Source of the DNA: Dicyema japonicum
Taxonomy: Eukaryota; Dicyemida; Rhombozoa; Dicyemidae
Direction of reading: 5' to 3'
DNA: 64,000 bases
Assembly (NCBI GenBank): GCA_011109175.1
Contig: RDEW01000026.1
Span: forward strand, 637,695 to 701,694
How positions within the stretch are numbered: position 1 is the first letter of the stretch; the number at the start of each line of letters is the position of its first letter. The notes under the pieces are model-generated. The model was not told where the DNA came from. It worked only from the letters and a program-made list of their open reading frames with translations, and searched no databases. Position numbers and translations under genes: made by a program. Shown piece after piece: positions 1 through 11,661 of this stretch.

Positions 1-850
1 AACCATTAGAGTATTTTGAAGATTTAAAGGATTTTTTAATTACAAAGCTCATCAGAGAAAAGAAAGATAGGGCGTGGAACCGCCATTATCATCTATTGGA
101 CATATGAAATCCACGAGTCTTTTATGGAAAACTATTCGTCGAATCAAGCTAAACTTATCAGATGAATCAGAATCTTTTTCTGCTCCAAATACTGTGAAAG
201 CTAACAACCTAATGAAATACTACGCATCCATAAGTCACAAGGACTTCTCGAAATCCCATTCTTGTCACCTTCGAATTTAATGCCTAAACCAACTTCGTGA
301 ATCAATTTATTACCCATGCCGAGGTCACACAGGCAATAAGATCGATGAAGAGATTTTATACATGTGGTCCTGACGGCATTCTGGGAATTTTGCTAAAACA
401 CCTTGGTAATGTTGCAATCAATTCGATTACGTCAATTTTTAATTTGTCTTTTAACATGAACGTCATCCCATGCAAATGGAAGAACTCACTTATAATACTA
501 ATCCTAATTTTCTCTCCGGAAGGACGTGTCTGTATGGGCCACGCAAGATCGAGGTCTCGTCTACTACCAAATGGCGTCCTTCAAGGATCGCTCCTCTCTC
601 CGGCGTTATTCAACTTATTCCTCAACGATTTACCCTGCCCTGGAGGACCAGATTCAATGCTTTCTCACCTATGCTGACGACCTTATCATCGCTAGCAGGA
701 ACAAATACGTGGGTACAGCAAAATCAGAGCTTCAGTCACATATTGACGACCTGGGAGCCTGGTTGAAGTTGAATCGTCTCTCCATATCCAGGGATAAATC
801 AACGTGTACAATCTTCACCACGGACAGAAAAGAAAAACATACACTGGATT
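1..850 (+). mobile_element. Jockey/CR1-like LINE, RT part, broken and interrupted
   Basis: Remnant of a non-LTR retrotransposon polymerase. At 297-480 the reading shows the RT finger block CGPDGI then LLKHLG and PCKWKNS. At 565-640 it shows LPNGVLQGS then LSPALFNLFLNDL (RT domain 4). In another frame at 670-700 it shows TYADDLIIAS, the catalytic Y-A-D-D box. The stretch between WKNS and the LQGS block, which should carry the first catalytic aspartate, is missing. At least two frameshifts separate the pieces. The frame is cut at about 850 by a minus-strand LINE 3' end and resumes near 1395 with LGVTFDPLMTFSQH, the domain that follows YADD in this family. The 5' end lies outside the window. It resembles the copy at 62397-64000. 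Dead element. Confidence 0.8.
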
Positions 851-1395
851 TGAACTTTTATTATTATTATTATTTAAGCCAAAGAAACACCGTCTTAACC
901 AATAACTAATATTCAGGTGATCCCGGCATCTCTCAATAATCGGGCCATTTTTTCTCTTTTCTCGATGCTCCGACTGTGATCCCACGCATTTTCTATACGG
1001 ACGGGGGTCTTTTTCCTTTCCTCTTCTGAAATTGCCTCCAGTTGCCTCTATGATAGACTCGAGTGCTCTGGGGGCAATTTCTTTATCTGTATATTTTTCT
1101 AGTAACTTTTTCGCTCTTGACTGGATATCTTGAATTTTTGTTAGGTTCGTTGCCGACAGGTTAGATCCCCATGCAGCATATGCATAGCCTATTGTTGGCT
1201 CGACATACTGCTTGTAGAGGGTCCCGATACCTGGCGGATAAATTCCTCCACAGTTCCAAAGGAAGGCCTTTACAAAATTGATCTTCTTTGCACAGGTTGA
1301 TATGATAGATTCCACATGGGCTGAGAAGCAGAGGAAAGTATCAAAAGTTACTCCCAGAAACTCCTTACCATTACAGATTCGTCCAACTATCCTGG
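851..1395 (-). mobile_element. Jockey-like LINE 3' end with TAA-repeat tail, inserted in the previous LINE
   Basis: The minus strand encodes the C-terminal part of an RT: LGVTFDTFLCFSAHV, then TLYKQYVEPTIGYAYAAWG, then KIQDIQSRAKKLLEKY, a pattern usual for Jockey/R1/CR1 polymerase ends. The element is 5'-truncated near 1395. Its 3' end reads TTTGGCTTAAATAATAATAA, a TAA-type tail. It splits the plus-strand LINE of 1-1500, so it is the younger insertion. No clear target duplication was seen. A related 3' end lies at 50470-50800, and the same tail sequence recurs at 50437-50462 and 62322-62345. Confidence 0.75.
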
Positions 1396-1500
1396 GAGTG
1401 ACATTTGACCCTTTGATGACATTTTCCCAACATATGAAGAACGTTATGACAAAGGGTCTCAGGAAACTATACATAATCAAACCGATCTTGTAGTCCAGGC
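1395..1500 (+). mobile_element. Continuation of the interrupted Jockey-like LINE
   Basis: The plus-strand reading LGVTFDPLMTFSQHMKNV followed by TKGLRKLYIIKP matches the region downstream of the YADD box in Jockey/CR1-type polymerases. It resumes where the minus-strand insertion ends, so 1-850 and 1395-1500 were once continuous. It fades out near 1500 and is followed by an unrelated LINE-A element. Confidence 0.65.
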
Positions 1501-1539
1501 CGTTACTTTAATGCGCTGTCGTCTTGTTCAATTAACTCC

Positions 1540-3340
1540 TAAAACCGACGATAGAGTATAGAGTTGGAGTACCTAATGGATGTGAAACAGTAATACATTC
1601 AATCCGGAATCCTGACGCGCAGGATTCAATTATAGTCAAACTGGACATACGTAATGCATTCAATAGCATCCGAAGCGATAGAATCATAGAAGATAGTGTC
1701 TCTAGGATTCCTGAGATTAGCAGGATGTCAGACTCTCATATGGTTCCCCGTGTACGCTGATCTTCGGACAACGCGCCATCAAGTCCAAGACTGGAGTCCA
1801 ACAAGGAGACCCACTTGGCCCTCTACTCTTTGCTTTGGGTATCGACTGTATCTGCGATCAAAACTCCTTGAAATTATGGTACCTTGATGACTCGACCATT
1901 GGGGGAGTTGGGAAATTGTTGTAAAAGAAGTTAAACGCGTCATCCCTGCCCTCGCGGCACTCGGACTGGAGCCGAATCCATCGAAGTGCGAAGTTATTAA
2001 CGTGACCTGTGGAGAGGACACCTTTAAACGCGCAATAACGATCATTTCTACTTGCCTCCAGGACATCAAAGTCTCCCGACTAGAAAAGGCGATTTTCCTC
2101 GGATCTCCTCTGTATGACATGTCAACTGTTCTGGAGGAGAAGAGTGAATCCGTACAGCTGCTCACGCACAATCTAAAGGCTTTGGACTCCCACATTTTCT
2201 CTTCATCCTCAAGAATTTTTTCCACGACTCCTTTTTTTTCTACGGACATCCCCATGTTTCACAGACATGGATTTCTTGAGAGTTTATCGATGAGAAGCTG
2301 AGGACCTCTGTTGAAGAAACACTTAACATCTCTCTGGATAAAGCAGGGTGGACCCAATGCAAGTTACCACTTCGTTATGGAGGAATTGGGATACGCTCGC
2401 CACTTGAACTTGCCCTCCCAGCCTTTCTGTCTTCGACATATGCTTCCCGTGGTCTAGTTCACCAGATCCTACGCTACATTAACAGATCGGACACTGAACC
2501 AATGGCATGCATGGCTCACGATGTTAGAATTGGACTTAATTTGGGACTCCCGAAGAACTTCAACTTCAACAAACAACGAGACTGGAACGAACTTGTATGT
2601 TCGAGGACCATCGATGAGCTAAAACCACAACTCGACCAGCATCGTCTGGCTTGTCTGGCTACCGCATCAACAAACGTAAGTGGTGCATGGCTCAAAGCAT
2701 TCCCGTGCATTTCACTCGGAACTTTTCTGGACGATGACTCCACGAGGATTGGGGTTTGCGTCCGCCTCGGAATCGATGTTTGCGCAATCCATCGCTGTAG
2801 ATGTGGAGGAATAGTCGACGCGAAAGGACTCCACGCACTTTCCTGCCGAAGGAGCGCTGGAAGGAGCCTGAGACATAGTGCAATCAACAAGGTTATTGCG
2901 TGGGGATTAGAAGCTGCCAGATTCCTTGTCCAGATGGAGCCCCTAGGACTTGCCACGGCAAACAGAAGGCCGGATGGAGCGACTCTGTTCCCGTGAGATG
3001 CTGGGAAGTACCTGGCCTGGGATGCCACCTGCGTAAATGGCTTCTCTTCTTCCAATATTACAATGAGTGCGACAAATCCAGGCTCAGCTGCAGAGAAAGC
3101 AGAAATACTTAAAGCAAAGAAGTACACATGCCTCAGCGAGCAGTACATTTGAACCAGTCGCAGTCGAAACTTCGGGAGGCATAGGATGCAGGTCGTTAGC
3201 ACTGCTCAACAAAATTGGATCGTTAGTCGCTAAAAAGAGGAGGCATGTCTGAGAGAAGGCTGGCTCATTGAGCGCATCTCCTTACAGATCGTAAGGGGAA
3301 ATGCGCTCTCAATCCTGAGAGCAGCCAGTAGCCTTTAACT
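1540..3340 (+). mobile_element. LINE-A copy 1: RT plus C-terminal PD-(D/E)XK-like nuclease, broken
   Basis: Truncated non-LTR retrotransposon. Reading in shifting frames: VKLDIRNAFNSIRSDRI at about 1635-1690 (RT motif with the first catalytic D), TGVQQGDPLGPLLFALGID at about 1790-1850 and LWYLDDSTIGG at about 1875-1910 (YLDD catalytic box). The open stretch 2502-2996 then carries a zinc-binding block (CRCG, LHALSC, LRHSAIN), followed by RRPDGATLFP. Downstream, LAWDATC, AEILKAKKY and FEPVAVETSGG (about 3010-3180) complete the spaced acidic and lysine residues expected of a PD-(D/E)XK nuclease. It ends with QIVRGNALSIL near 3320. Frameshifts and stops throughout, and the N-terminal half is missing. 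Compare the copy at 25400-27722, which keeps the N-terminus. Confidence 0.8.
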
Positions 3341-3424
3341 ATTTGGTTTTATTTTTCAATAAATAGATATTTTTTTAAAAAATACCTAACTATAAGATTA
3401 ATTAATTGAAAAATCTTATGCAGA

Positions 3425-3628
3425 TCTGAACAGCATAGAATTTTCATCAGATCGGTGAAATATAAAAATTATACATCAAAAAGGCTTCAGAAATCTTGGA
3501 TACTAAGTATTCTTCATATCCCAAATGAAAATATTTCGACAGAAGTTTACTATCATACCTTCGAAATTGTTGCGGAAGATCAGCTTCTGTTCGAAAGGGC
3601 GATTTCTTTTTTGACGAATATTCTTTAA
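3425..3628 (+). other. Open reading stretch without a start codon, unassigned
   Basis: A 67-codon open stretch with no ATG begins just after a splice-acceptor-like TTATGCAG and ends at TAA 3626-3628. Its composition looks like protein (for example SWILSILHIPNENISTEV). It matches none of the retroelement proteins seen elsewhere in the window. It could be a terminal exon of a host gene, given the tiny introns found at 21846-22725 and 61906-62314, or a chance open frame. I do not recognise it. Confidence 0.25.
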
Positions 3629-3823
3629 AAAAATCGAAACTTTAAACCTGAAAATATTCAGGATATTTAATTTCGTATTTCATTGAATGATTTCGTTTAT
3701 TAGTATTAATGCAATTTCTTACAATTAAAAAAATTTATTTCAATTTTCATTAATAACAGTATTTTTTGATAAATTGACATTTATTAACAGTAAATATTAT
3801 TTATCAACTATGGGGGAAAGTGG
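3629..3823. other. AT-rich spacer, nothing seen
   Basis: AT-rich sequence without a convincing reading frame or element terminus. It ends at the left copy of the duplication flanking the LINE-A fragment. Confidence 0.5.
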
Positions 3824-4280
3824 GTCTTGACATTACGGAGTAAAGCGTTCCCGTGAACAACTGAGATCCCAATTCGTTGCCTCATCCAAGACCGCTTCCC
3901 GCACAGTATTTATTAAACATTTAAAACTAAAATTATAGATAATTAAGACACAAGAATGGCAACAGTGTTACCTCTGATAATCGCCATTTCGAGCCTCTGC
4001 CTCAACCAGAGTCCCTCCCGTGGCTCGCAGCTTTTTGGAGCTAGTTTGCTTCCAATGATGTGGAGAAACGCTTCCGTCTTCGCTCCCAAGGTTCCAGTTG
4101 TCTCCACAGCAATAAGGGTTAAATGGTATTGGTCTCCGAGGGATTCGTACCTACGGATCTTCTTGGCCTCCGCCTGGTCACATTTTTTAAAGCGTTTCCG
4201 TGGTAACAAGCTATCATTGCAAGATTTAACCAAAAATTATTTAATATAAAAAAAACAATTATTTTTAAGTCTTGACATTA
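3824..4280 (-). mobile_element. LINE-A 3' fragment flanked by a 12-bp direct repeat
   Basis: The minus-strand frame 4233-3943 gives AEAKKIRRYESLGDQYH, LIAVETTGTLG and LRQRLEMAIIRGNTVA, the C-terminal nuclease end of LINE-A (compare KAKKY, VAVET and QIVRGNA in copy 1). GTCTTGACATTA occurs at 3824-3835 and again at 4269-4280, bracketing a 433-bp insertion, as expected for a target-site duplication. The fragment is severely 5'-truncated. AT-rich DNA of about 35 bp separates the coding end from the right repeat. Confidence 0.75.
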
Positions 4281-4600
4281 AGACCGATCTTCTCTTCCTC
4301 AATTGTTGAAGTTTTTCTGCTTGCTTGTCTGTTCCTCCTCTCTCTTCCTATTAAAGTGGTGTCATGTGATCCATTTATCTAGGTGACGCCCAGTGCCAGG
4401 CCGTCACGAAAAACTATCATTTGCTCTTCCCACTCCACTGGAGGGGTTTCCACAACTGAATGTAATGGACGTTTTCCTTTTAAGCTGATACCTGATGGAC
4501 TCTGTTTTATTAGAAGTAGAAACTGAATACACTTAATTAGTTGTTTACTTTAACTTCTTTATCGGTGTATCCGGTGTTAATAAATTAAAATTAAATTAAA
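4281..4600 (-). other. Coding-like stretch, unassigned, possibly spliced
   Basis: The minus strand reads open through SLKGKRPLHSVVETPPVEW and EEQMIVFRDGLALG (about 4500-4390). A 26-nt GT-AG interval just upstream (about 4528-4553, containing CTAAT) would join it in frame to NTGYTDKEVK. A 41-nt GT-AG interval downstream would join it to EERGGTDKQAEKLQQLRKRR. It might be a host gene hit by the LINE-A insertion at 3836-4268, but no start codon or family match was found and single short GT-AG intervals are common by chance. Confidence 0.2.
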
Positions 4601-4689
4601 TGAGAAAATTCAACCTATAAATAATTTCTAAAATTACCTCTACATGTGAATTAGATAAGATAGAGACTATTCGCAATTATCAGAAAATT

Positions 4690-5490
4690 GGATTCAAACT
4701 TTTCAAGCATCAATGCAGGCTGTTCTACAACGACGCATTTTGGGATTTCTCTCACAGTTCATCACAGACGGCTTCAACATGAAGACGCAGTTACGGACGG
4801 CTCTGGTGTCTTAGATACACAAAAAGCCCTCTACTCGATTCGAGGATTCTCCAAACAAAGAAGATCATTAACTCAAATTTACATCAGAGCATCATGCTAT
4901 GGCTGAAAAATTTTTTAAAATGGCCGACGTGCAAGATTCTGATTTGGAAAAATTACTTCAATTAAAGACTACTCCCTAATGGGATCCCACAAGACTTGCC
5001 TCTGTCTGCTCTCTTATTTAACATATTTCTACACGATTTACTTTACCTACTATCAATGATCAGGATAGCATGTTTTTATCTTATACGGACGATCTGATTG
5101 TCGCTGTAAGAGACAAATCTTTTTCCAGAACTGTGGCAGTGGTTCAGTCACACCTCATCCAGGTATGAGACTAGGTATCCATGAATTTGCTGTCTGTGTC
5201 TGCATCCAAGTCTCAGTTCACCCCTATTTACAACGGATAGAAGATTTAAAGGTGGATTTGAGATATTCCTCGGAAACATTCCCTTCCCTTATTCATGAAT
5301 CCAGAAGATCTTTGGAGTAACTTTCAACTCTCTGATGACGTTCGCCAGTCACACGGAGGAGGTGTTAACCACGAGTCTCCGAAAATGGAACGTCCTAAAT
5401 GCTATCATAAAGAAGAGCCCCTTCACTCCTACTGCTTGGATCAGCAAAGAATATCTACAAGTTATTTCGCCAATGATTGAGATGCGCTAT
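4690..5490 (+). mobile_element. Jockey-like LINE RT fragment, degenerate
   Basis: Plus-strand readings in several frames: RTALVS then DTQKALYS (first catalytic D region), LLPNGIPQDLPLSALLFNIF with HDL (RT domain 4), SYTDDLIVAVRDKS (YADD box altered to YTDD) and FGVTFNSLMTFASHTEEVL then SLRKWNVLNAIIKKSPF (post-YADD domain). The order is right, but frames shift at least three times and the box has a substitution, so it is inactive. It abuts an R4-A element on its right. Confidence 0.7.
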
Positions 5491-5626
5491 TCCTTCAACG
5501 AGGGTGGAACGTATGAACTCTCTCAGACGGAAGTTCATGAGGTATATACAATCAGACTCCATGTCCGTCTCTGGTATGCTTTCAGAGATGGCGACGGTGA
5601 AAAATGGCCTGGGCTTCATACGTATA

Positions 5627-7830
5627 TGCAATGAGCTAGGAAACCGATTCAGAGAGAGGGTGGTTCCCTCTGCCCATATGACATTTCCGAGCTCTGCCTA
5701 TACTACAGTGTCAAGCTCTCTAGATTCCGCATGAATACAGTGGACTATAGATAGGCTTGGAGCTTCATATCTACCCCCAACTGCTTCAGAATACCCTTGT
5801 TGTACTTTGTTGAAATTACTTCCACCTCATTACTATTAGAATAAAAAGGATTTTGCAACCAACATCTGCCCCATCTCGTTCGCAAGCAAGTCATACTTCA
5901 TTTTTTTCACTTCCACAGTCTGCAAACGCTCTCAACTCTATGATAAGGACTCGGCCAGACTCCTTATCGTGTACCACAATGTCCGGTTTATTGTGCTTGA
6001 CTAGAACCGAGGTATGGATAACACTGTCTACCTTAATTTGGACCCAGGTGTTCTCTACTACAGATTGCACTTATAGTCCGCAACTTTCTGGTGTGGCGAA
6101 TACCATACATATTGCATAGTAGAAAATAAAGACTCTTACTACCTCTGTTATGCCTCCAACATAATCGTGGCAGAATCGATCCACATCGAGTGGCTAAAAG
6201 ATCAACCGACATGCTCCTTGACTTACAGCGGGACATGTATTTGTTGATCGACCCCAAAAGATATTGCGGTCTTTGTGAACAGCGCTCCGATCGAGGTGAG
6301 TTGTCACCGTGACTACTTAAGGTCGACATGTGGGTTGTCAATGCTCTGAAGAGGACTTATGAAGGCTTTTTAAGTTGATCTTTTCCATAAATATTATATT
6401 GTAATTCGATCAACGCTTCACATTTACTACCACCATCATCAACACGATACTTAGCAGACAAAAGAGGTCTGATAGTGCCTAGGTGGGTTGCCCGTGTTTT
6501 TCGGTCGTTATTATGGCGTGCTTCCTAGCAGACACACTTGACCCAGCTATCAGGGTGTCATGCATTCGCATTAGGATACGCTCACTTAGTTGGACTACTC
6601 CACACAGTCCACGGCCTAATTTATCACGGGGTAAATATAGTCTCTCCATTTGGTTGCCAGCACATGGACATGGTTCTCTCTGAGTACTACACGGACATAA
6701 CAGATACTTAGAAATTTGGAGTTCGGTAAAACCTAGTTCCTCTAGGACTCTTACTAACTCGCTTCATACTTGCTTGTTAGTCGCAGACTTTGAATAATTC
6801 GAATATAGTCCTATATTTTTGAAAAAGTTCCATGCCACAGACCCACATGGAGTATAGCATCTCGGCTGTTCTAGCATACATTTTCAGGTCATCGATGAAA
6901 AAAGGTGATTTGTACTGAATCAAACCCCCTCACAATGAACTGGTATTTGCTTAAACAGGTCATTGAGGCGGCGACTCAATGGCTCCAAACAGAGAACAAA
7001 GAGCAGCGGAACATGCCTATCCACCTGAAAGATCCCGCTCTTGAGTTTTACCACGCCTATCTGTGCCTTTATAGTTCAGATGAATACTCCACCTATTTAT
7101 GAAGCACACATGCATACACAGACCGTGTAGGCACTCGACAAGGTAAAAATGATCAACTGAATCGTAAGTCTCTTCACATCCACCTACATAGACAAAAGTG
7201 AGTTTCCGTGAGACACATAAAGGCATTTGTTGATTAAAGCCTGCTCTTTTGCCCCCTGACAATTTCGCACAGTACCCAACTGATTCTCGAAGAGAATCCC
7301 ATTTGCTTCTACAAACCTCCTGACCTCATTAGCCACCAATTTGGTCATCAGTTTATACAGGGTTGGCATGCAGGTAATCGGTCTATAATCTGCAGCAGAC
7401 TAGTGGTTGCTCCAGCTAAGGATCAAATATGTTGCCCCTGTGCATGCCCAATCAGGAATCGTTTCCGGGTTAGTGATGCTTTTTTATGTAATACACGACA
7501 CATAGACTCGTGCGATGAAGTGCACCTTTTGATAAAGAAATTATAAACTTTATCGACCCCGGTCGTTTTCCAATCAGGGAGATGTCTCACTACCGCCTCA
7601 AATTTCTTGCGAAAATCGAAAATTTCGCAAGATTCCGCCAAGAAAAGAGCAGCGCTGTACGGGACATTCCACGCATTTCCTCTGCGTGGTTTAGCCTCCC
7701 ACATACTACCCCATTTGGAAAGCATTTCCGCGTCCTGCTAGGAACATGCACTATGGCCATTTTCGAGTAGGCGACGGTAAATCAATCTGCGATTAAATTC
7801 AAACAGATTATTTTCTCTCCTTCTAATACA
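5627..7830 (-). mobile_element. R4/Dong-like LINE, subfamily A, copy 1, degenerate
   Basis: Minus-strand remnant of a site-specific-type LINE with a restriction-like endonuclease. From its 5' side (right) to 3' (left): WEAKPRRGNAWNVPYSAA and VRHLPDWKTTGVDKVYNFF (7725-7500), MPTLYKLMTKLVANEVRRF and CQGAKEQALINKCL (7369-7190), a broken middle RT, a zinc knuckle remnant with VDLLATRCG and GIRHTRKLRT (6341-6060), then VDSVIHTSVLVKHNKPDIVV (about 6040-5960), the PD part of the nuclease. Many stops and rearrangements. It is closely similar to 30838-33845 but keeps the zinc-knuckle segment that the other copy has lost. Confidence 0.8.
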
Positions 7831-7846
7831 CCGACTTTCATGTGTA

Positions 7847-9145
7847 CAGTCCGACCCCGAATTGCGGCAGACCTCAGGGGTGGGGCACCCTCGGATTTTG
7901 TGGTACCTCCGCATTTTAGTGCATTTTTTTGGCTAACATTTTGGCAGAGTAAAATGGAAAATCGATAAAAAATATGAAAATTTTGGGGCTCTATAAAATT
8001 GTGGGGAATAAAATTATAAGTAAATAAAATTATATTTTATTAATAAATAAATAATTTTAATTTACACGTTTATTTACATTTTTTTGTGAATGGTTATCAA
8101 CTACGAAACAAAATTAACGATTCTAAATTGATATTGAAGAACAATTTATCTGAAAGACAGATAATTAAAAATACAAAACTAGTAAAGGAATGATTTCGCA
8201 AATAAAAAAAACAATTGTACCTTTTCTTGAACAAGGAACTGTAAACACGAATGAGGATCCTATGCTTTATTCTGAGAAATCTAAATTCGATGATCAAGTT
8301 TCTGAAATATTTCAGAAACTACGCGAAGATAAGGTTCCAATATCAGGTCCTTTCGTAAAGAAAATTGCCTTATATACGGCTTCAAAAATTGGATTTGATA
8401 CTTTCAAAGCTTCAAACGGCTGGCTTGACAGATTTAAAAAGCGACATGAACTGAAATTTAAATCAATTTGTGCAGAAAAAAATTCATGTGACTTGACTTA
8501 CATCAATGAGTTTTTTTAAAATTCTTGACGAGAAAATTATTCAATATGGAAGACAAAATGTTTTTAATTGTGATGAAACTGCTTTTTATATAAAAAGGAC
8601 TCCACGAAAGTCGTTTGTAGGAATAAATGACGATACTTTTGGCTTTAAACAGGGAAAGAAAGAGTCACTGTACTTCTTTGTTGCAATTCCATGAGGGAAA
8701 AACTTGAACCAATGATTGTTTGAAAATTTAAAAACCCTCGATGTCTCAAAAATTTCAATGTGAAAGATTTTGGAATTTCATATTCATCCTCTAAAAATGC
8801 ATGGATGACTGGAAATATTTTTATGAGCTGGTTGACTTGGATAAATGAAAAATTTTATACAACCAACAGAAAAGTATTAATATTGCTTGATAATGCGGGA
8901 TGTCATAAAATTATTGAATGCTCAAATATTGAGTTTTTATCTTTGCAAAAAAATCCAACACCGTATTTGCAACCATTGGATATGGGAATTATCAAGACCT
9001 TTAAAGATTATTACTCAAATTATATAATTCAGTATTTGTGTTTTGAGGAGGATGATGATGAATTTAAATGGTTGATAAACAAAATAAAAATGATTAAGAA
9101 TCTTAAATGGCATTTATTAAAAAATGTAGTAAAAATTGGATAGAA
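7847..9145 (+). mobile_element. pogo/Tigger-like DNA transposon, copy P1, 3' end lost
   Basis: The left terminus starts CAGTCCGACCCCGAATTG at 7847 after a TA (7845-7846), matching the inverted right end of the copy at 50994-52450. The transposase is read from 8190: a CENP-B-type DNA-binding half with FKASNGWLDRFKKRHEL (about 8406-8456), then ILDEKIIQYGRQNVFNCDET (first catalytic D, about 8520-8580), ILLDNAGCHK (second D, about 8880-8910) and YLQPLDMGIIKTFKDYY (about 8965-9015). Frameshifts at about 8518 and 8694. The right terminus is absent: homology to the other copy stops near 9080 and Helitron sequence starts soon after. Confidence 0.85.
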
Positions 9146-9324
9146 TAAATAATCTATGCCATATCACAAATAGTTTACAATACCTTTTGTAGATAGTGTA
9201 ATGATCATAATTATCTAATTTATTACAATAATATGGATAAAACTATAGTGCATATCAAGTCACAACGAGATGAACAAAGTACGAATGCAGAAAAAAAGAA
9301 GTCATGAATCTATACAAGATATAA

Positions 9325-9590
9325 ATATTCGCCAAGAAAATGAAAGACACCGGAAGCAGTTAACAAGAAGTCAAGAAACTGAAGAAAAAAAAACTTATCC
9401 GACAAGAAACAGACAGAAAAAGGAAGCAGTTGACAAGAAGTCAAGAAAATGAAGAAAGAAAACTTATCCGACAAGAAATAGACAAAAAAAGGAAAAAGTT
9501 GACAAGAAATCAAGAAATTGAAGAAATAAAAATTATCCGTCAAGAAACAGACAGATTAAGAACCGTTACAATGAGAAGCCAACAAAATCA
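9325..9590 (+). repeat. 69-bp tandem repeat encoding a charged 23-residue unit
   Basis: Four imperfect units with period 69 bp (equivalent positions 9364, 9433, 9502 and about 9571), encoding variants of LTRSQENEERKLIRQE with DRKRKQ. The first unit has one extra A in a homopolymer (9384-9393), which shifts the frame, so the gene is disrupted there. Glu/Arg/Lys-rich, probably helical. Comparable Arg/Glu-rich repeats occur at the N-terminus of some invertebrate Helitron proteins (recollection). Confidence 0.75.
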
Positions 9591-11661
9591 AGAAGAACGT
9601 TATATAGAAAATCATGAAATTATACCACGAAGGAATGCGAGGTTATATAATCCTGAATTATTGGGTAATCTAGGATTTAATTATGCTGCAGCTAATGATT
9701 TTAGATGTTTGGAGAATATCGGCACTATGTCCGATGTATGTAAATTTTGTTCGGCACTAAAATTTAAAGGGAAAACTACAGGCATGTGTTGCAGTCTCGG
9801 TCAGGTAGATTTGCCTGCCTTATTGATTCCACCAGAACCACTATTGACGCTATTAAGAAATGAATTACCAACCTCGAAGCATTTTATTGAAAATATTCTA
9901 AAGTATAATAATTTTTCTTATGACATCGTTTGGAACAAACGGTAATTTTATTTATAAGGGTTATATGCCTACATATAAGGTTCTTGGTCAAGTTTATCAT
10001 AGGATGGGGTCACTACTCCCAAATGTAGGAGAGCAACATAGCTTTTTACAAATATATTTTTTAGAAAGTTTTGAGGATCAGTCAACAAGAAGATTAGAAA
10101 CAGAGCCACAATTACGTCACTCTATAACTAGCATGTTACAAAACATGTTAATTGAACATAATTCATATATTTTATCTTTTAGGAGTGTTATGCTGACTAC
10201 AAAAGAAAAGGACTACAAAGTAATTATTCATGCAGATAAGGCACCTACGGGAGTTCATGAAGGACGGTACAACACACCAAGCTCTAATCAGGTTGAGGTT
10301 TTAATAGTTGGCCAAGAATATGATAAACGAGATATTATCGTTAATAATAAAGACAGTGGACTACGAAGAATTTCAGAAACACATCGTTCTTATGATGCTC
10401 TACAGTACCCTCTGATATTTTTAAGAGGGGAAAAAGGATATAATTTTAAGCTTATGCAGCGAAATCCATCTACAGGACAAAACACAAATAAAAAAATTAG
10501 CTGTATGGCATTTTACTCTTATAGATTCATGTTAAAAAAAGAAAAATTTAATACTATTCATCGAACAGGCCAATTGTTTGATCAATATTTAGTTGATATG
10601 TATGCGAAGATTGAATCAGAGATACTATTATACTTTCGTTTAAATCAACGAAAACTTAGAGCAGAAGAATATATACATCTAAGAGATGCGATTATTAATG
10701 ATGGTAATGTTTCTGATATAGGTCAAATGATCATATTACCCTCATCATTTACGGGAGGGCCAAGATATATGCATGAACGAACACAAGATGCAATGACGTA
10801 CGTAAGAAATTACGGAACACCGGATTTGTTTATCACTTTTACATGTAATCCAAAATGGCCAGAAATTAGTGATAACATATTTATAGGGCAAAAGTACGAG
10901 AATAGACATGATATAATTGCAAGAGTTTCTAGACAGAAAATTATGAAACTGATGGATCTAATTACGAAGAGTCATATATATGGTAAGACACGATGCCATA
11001 TGTACACAGTTGAATGGCAGAAAAGAGGACTTCCACATGCACACATTTTAATATGTTTAGTTGACAAAATTAGGCCTACTGAAATTGAAGACTGCATATC
11101 CGCAGAAATTAAAAATCCAGAAGAAAATCCGGAATTATATGAAACCATCAGGAAAAATATGATACATGGACAATGTGGAATTCTTAATAGGTCTTCACCA
11201 TGTATGAAAGACGATAAGTGTAGTAAAGGATATCCAAAAGAATTCTTTTTTATCACTCGAACGGGAGAAAACGGGTATCCTCTTTACCGTAGGAGAAGGC
11301 CAACTGATGGGGGTATATAGTGACTATTAACGAAGGCTAGGTAAATGAAATAACAGTGGATAATAGGTGGGTAGTACCTTTTAGTCCACTGTTATGTAAA
11401 ATTTTTAGTGATCATATAAATGTAGAATTCTGTAATTCAATTAAATCAATTAAATATGCTTGCAAATACATCAACAAGGGGTCAGGTCAGGCAGTTTTTA
11501 CTATAGAAGGACAGGATGAGGTTACACAATACATGCATGGGAGATATATTTGCAGCAGTGAGGCTGCGTGGAAAATTTTTGGATTTCCCATACATGATAG
11601 ATATCCTTTGGTAATGGATTTGAGTACACTTGGAAAATGTACAAAGAGTTTACTTCAATGA
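9448..11661 (+). pseudogene. Helitron Rep (HUH nuclease) part
   Basis: Nicks and joins DNA strands in rolling-circle transposition. The frames 9430-9945, 9920-11320 and 11356-11661 are joined by frameshifts. The middle frame (466 aa) contains SCMAFYSYRFMLKKEKFNTI and FRLNQRKLRAEEYIHLRDAI typical of the Helitron N-terminal domain, then LPSSFTGGPRYMHERTQDAM, TPDLFITFTCNPKWPEI and the metal-binding HUH box in WQKRGLPHAHILI. The following frame holds IKSIKYACKYINKGSG, whose two tyrosines fit the Y-x3-Y catalytic pair. The frame ends at 11318-11320 (TAG) just before the tyrosine frame, so the enzyme is split between its HUH and tyrosine motifs. Confidence 0.85.

Noticed and set aside
9310-9543. 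Minus-strand Phe-rich membrane-like protein
   Set aside because: Reverse reading of the charged 69-bp repeats of the Helitron protein; the hydrophobic pattern is a by-product of the repeat.
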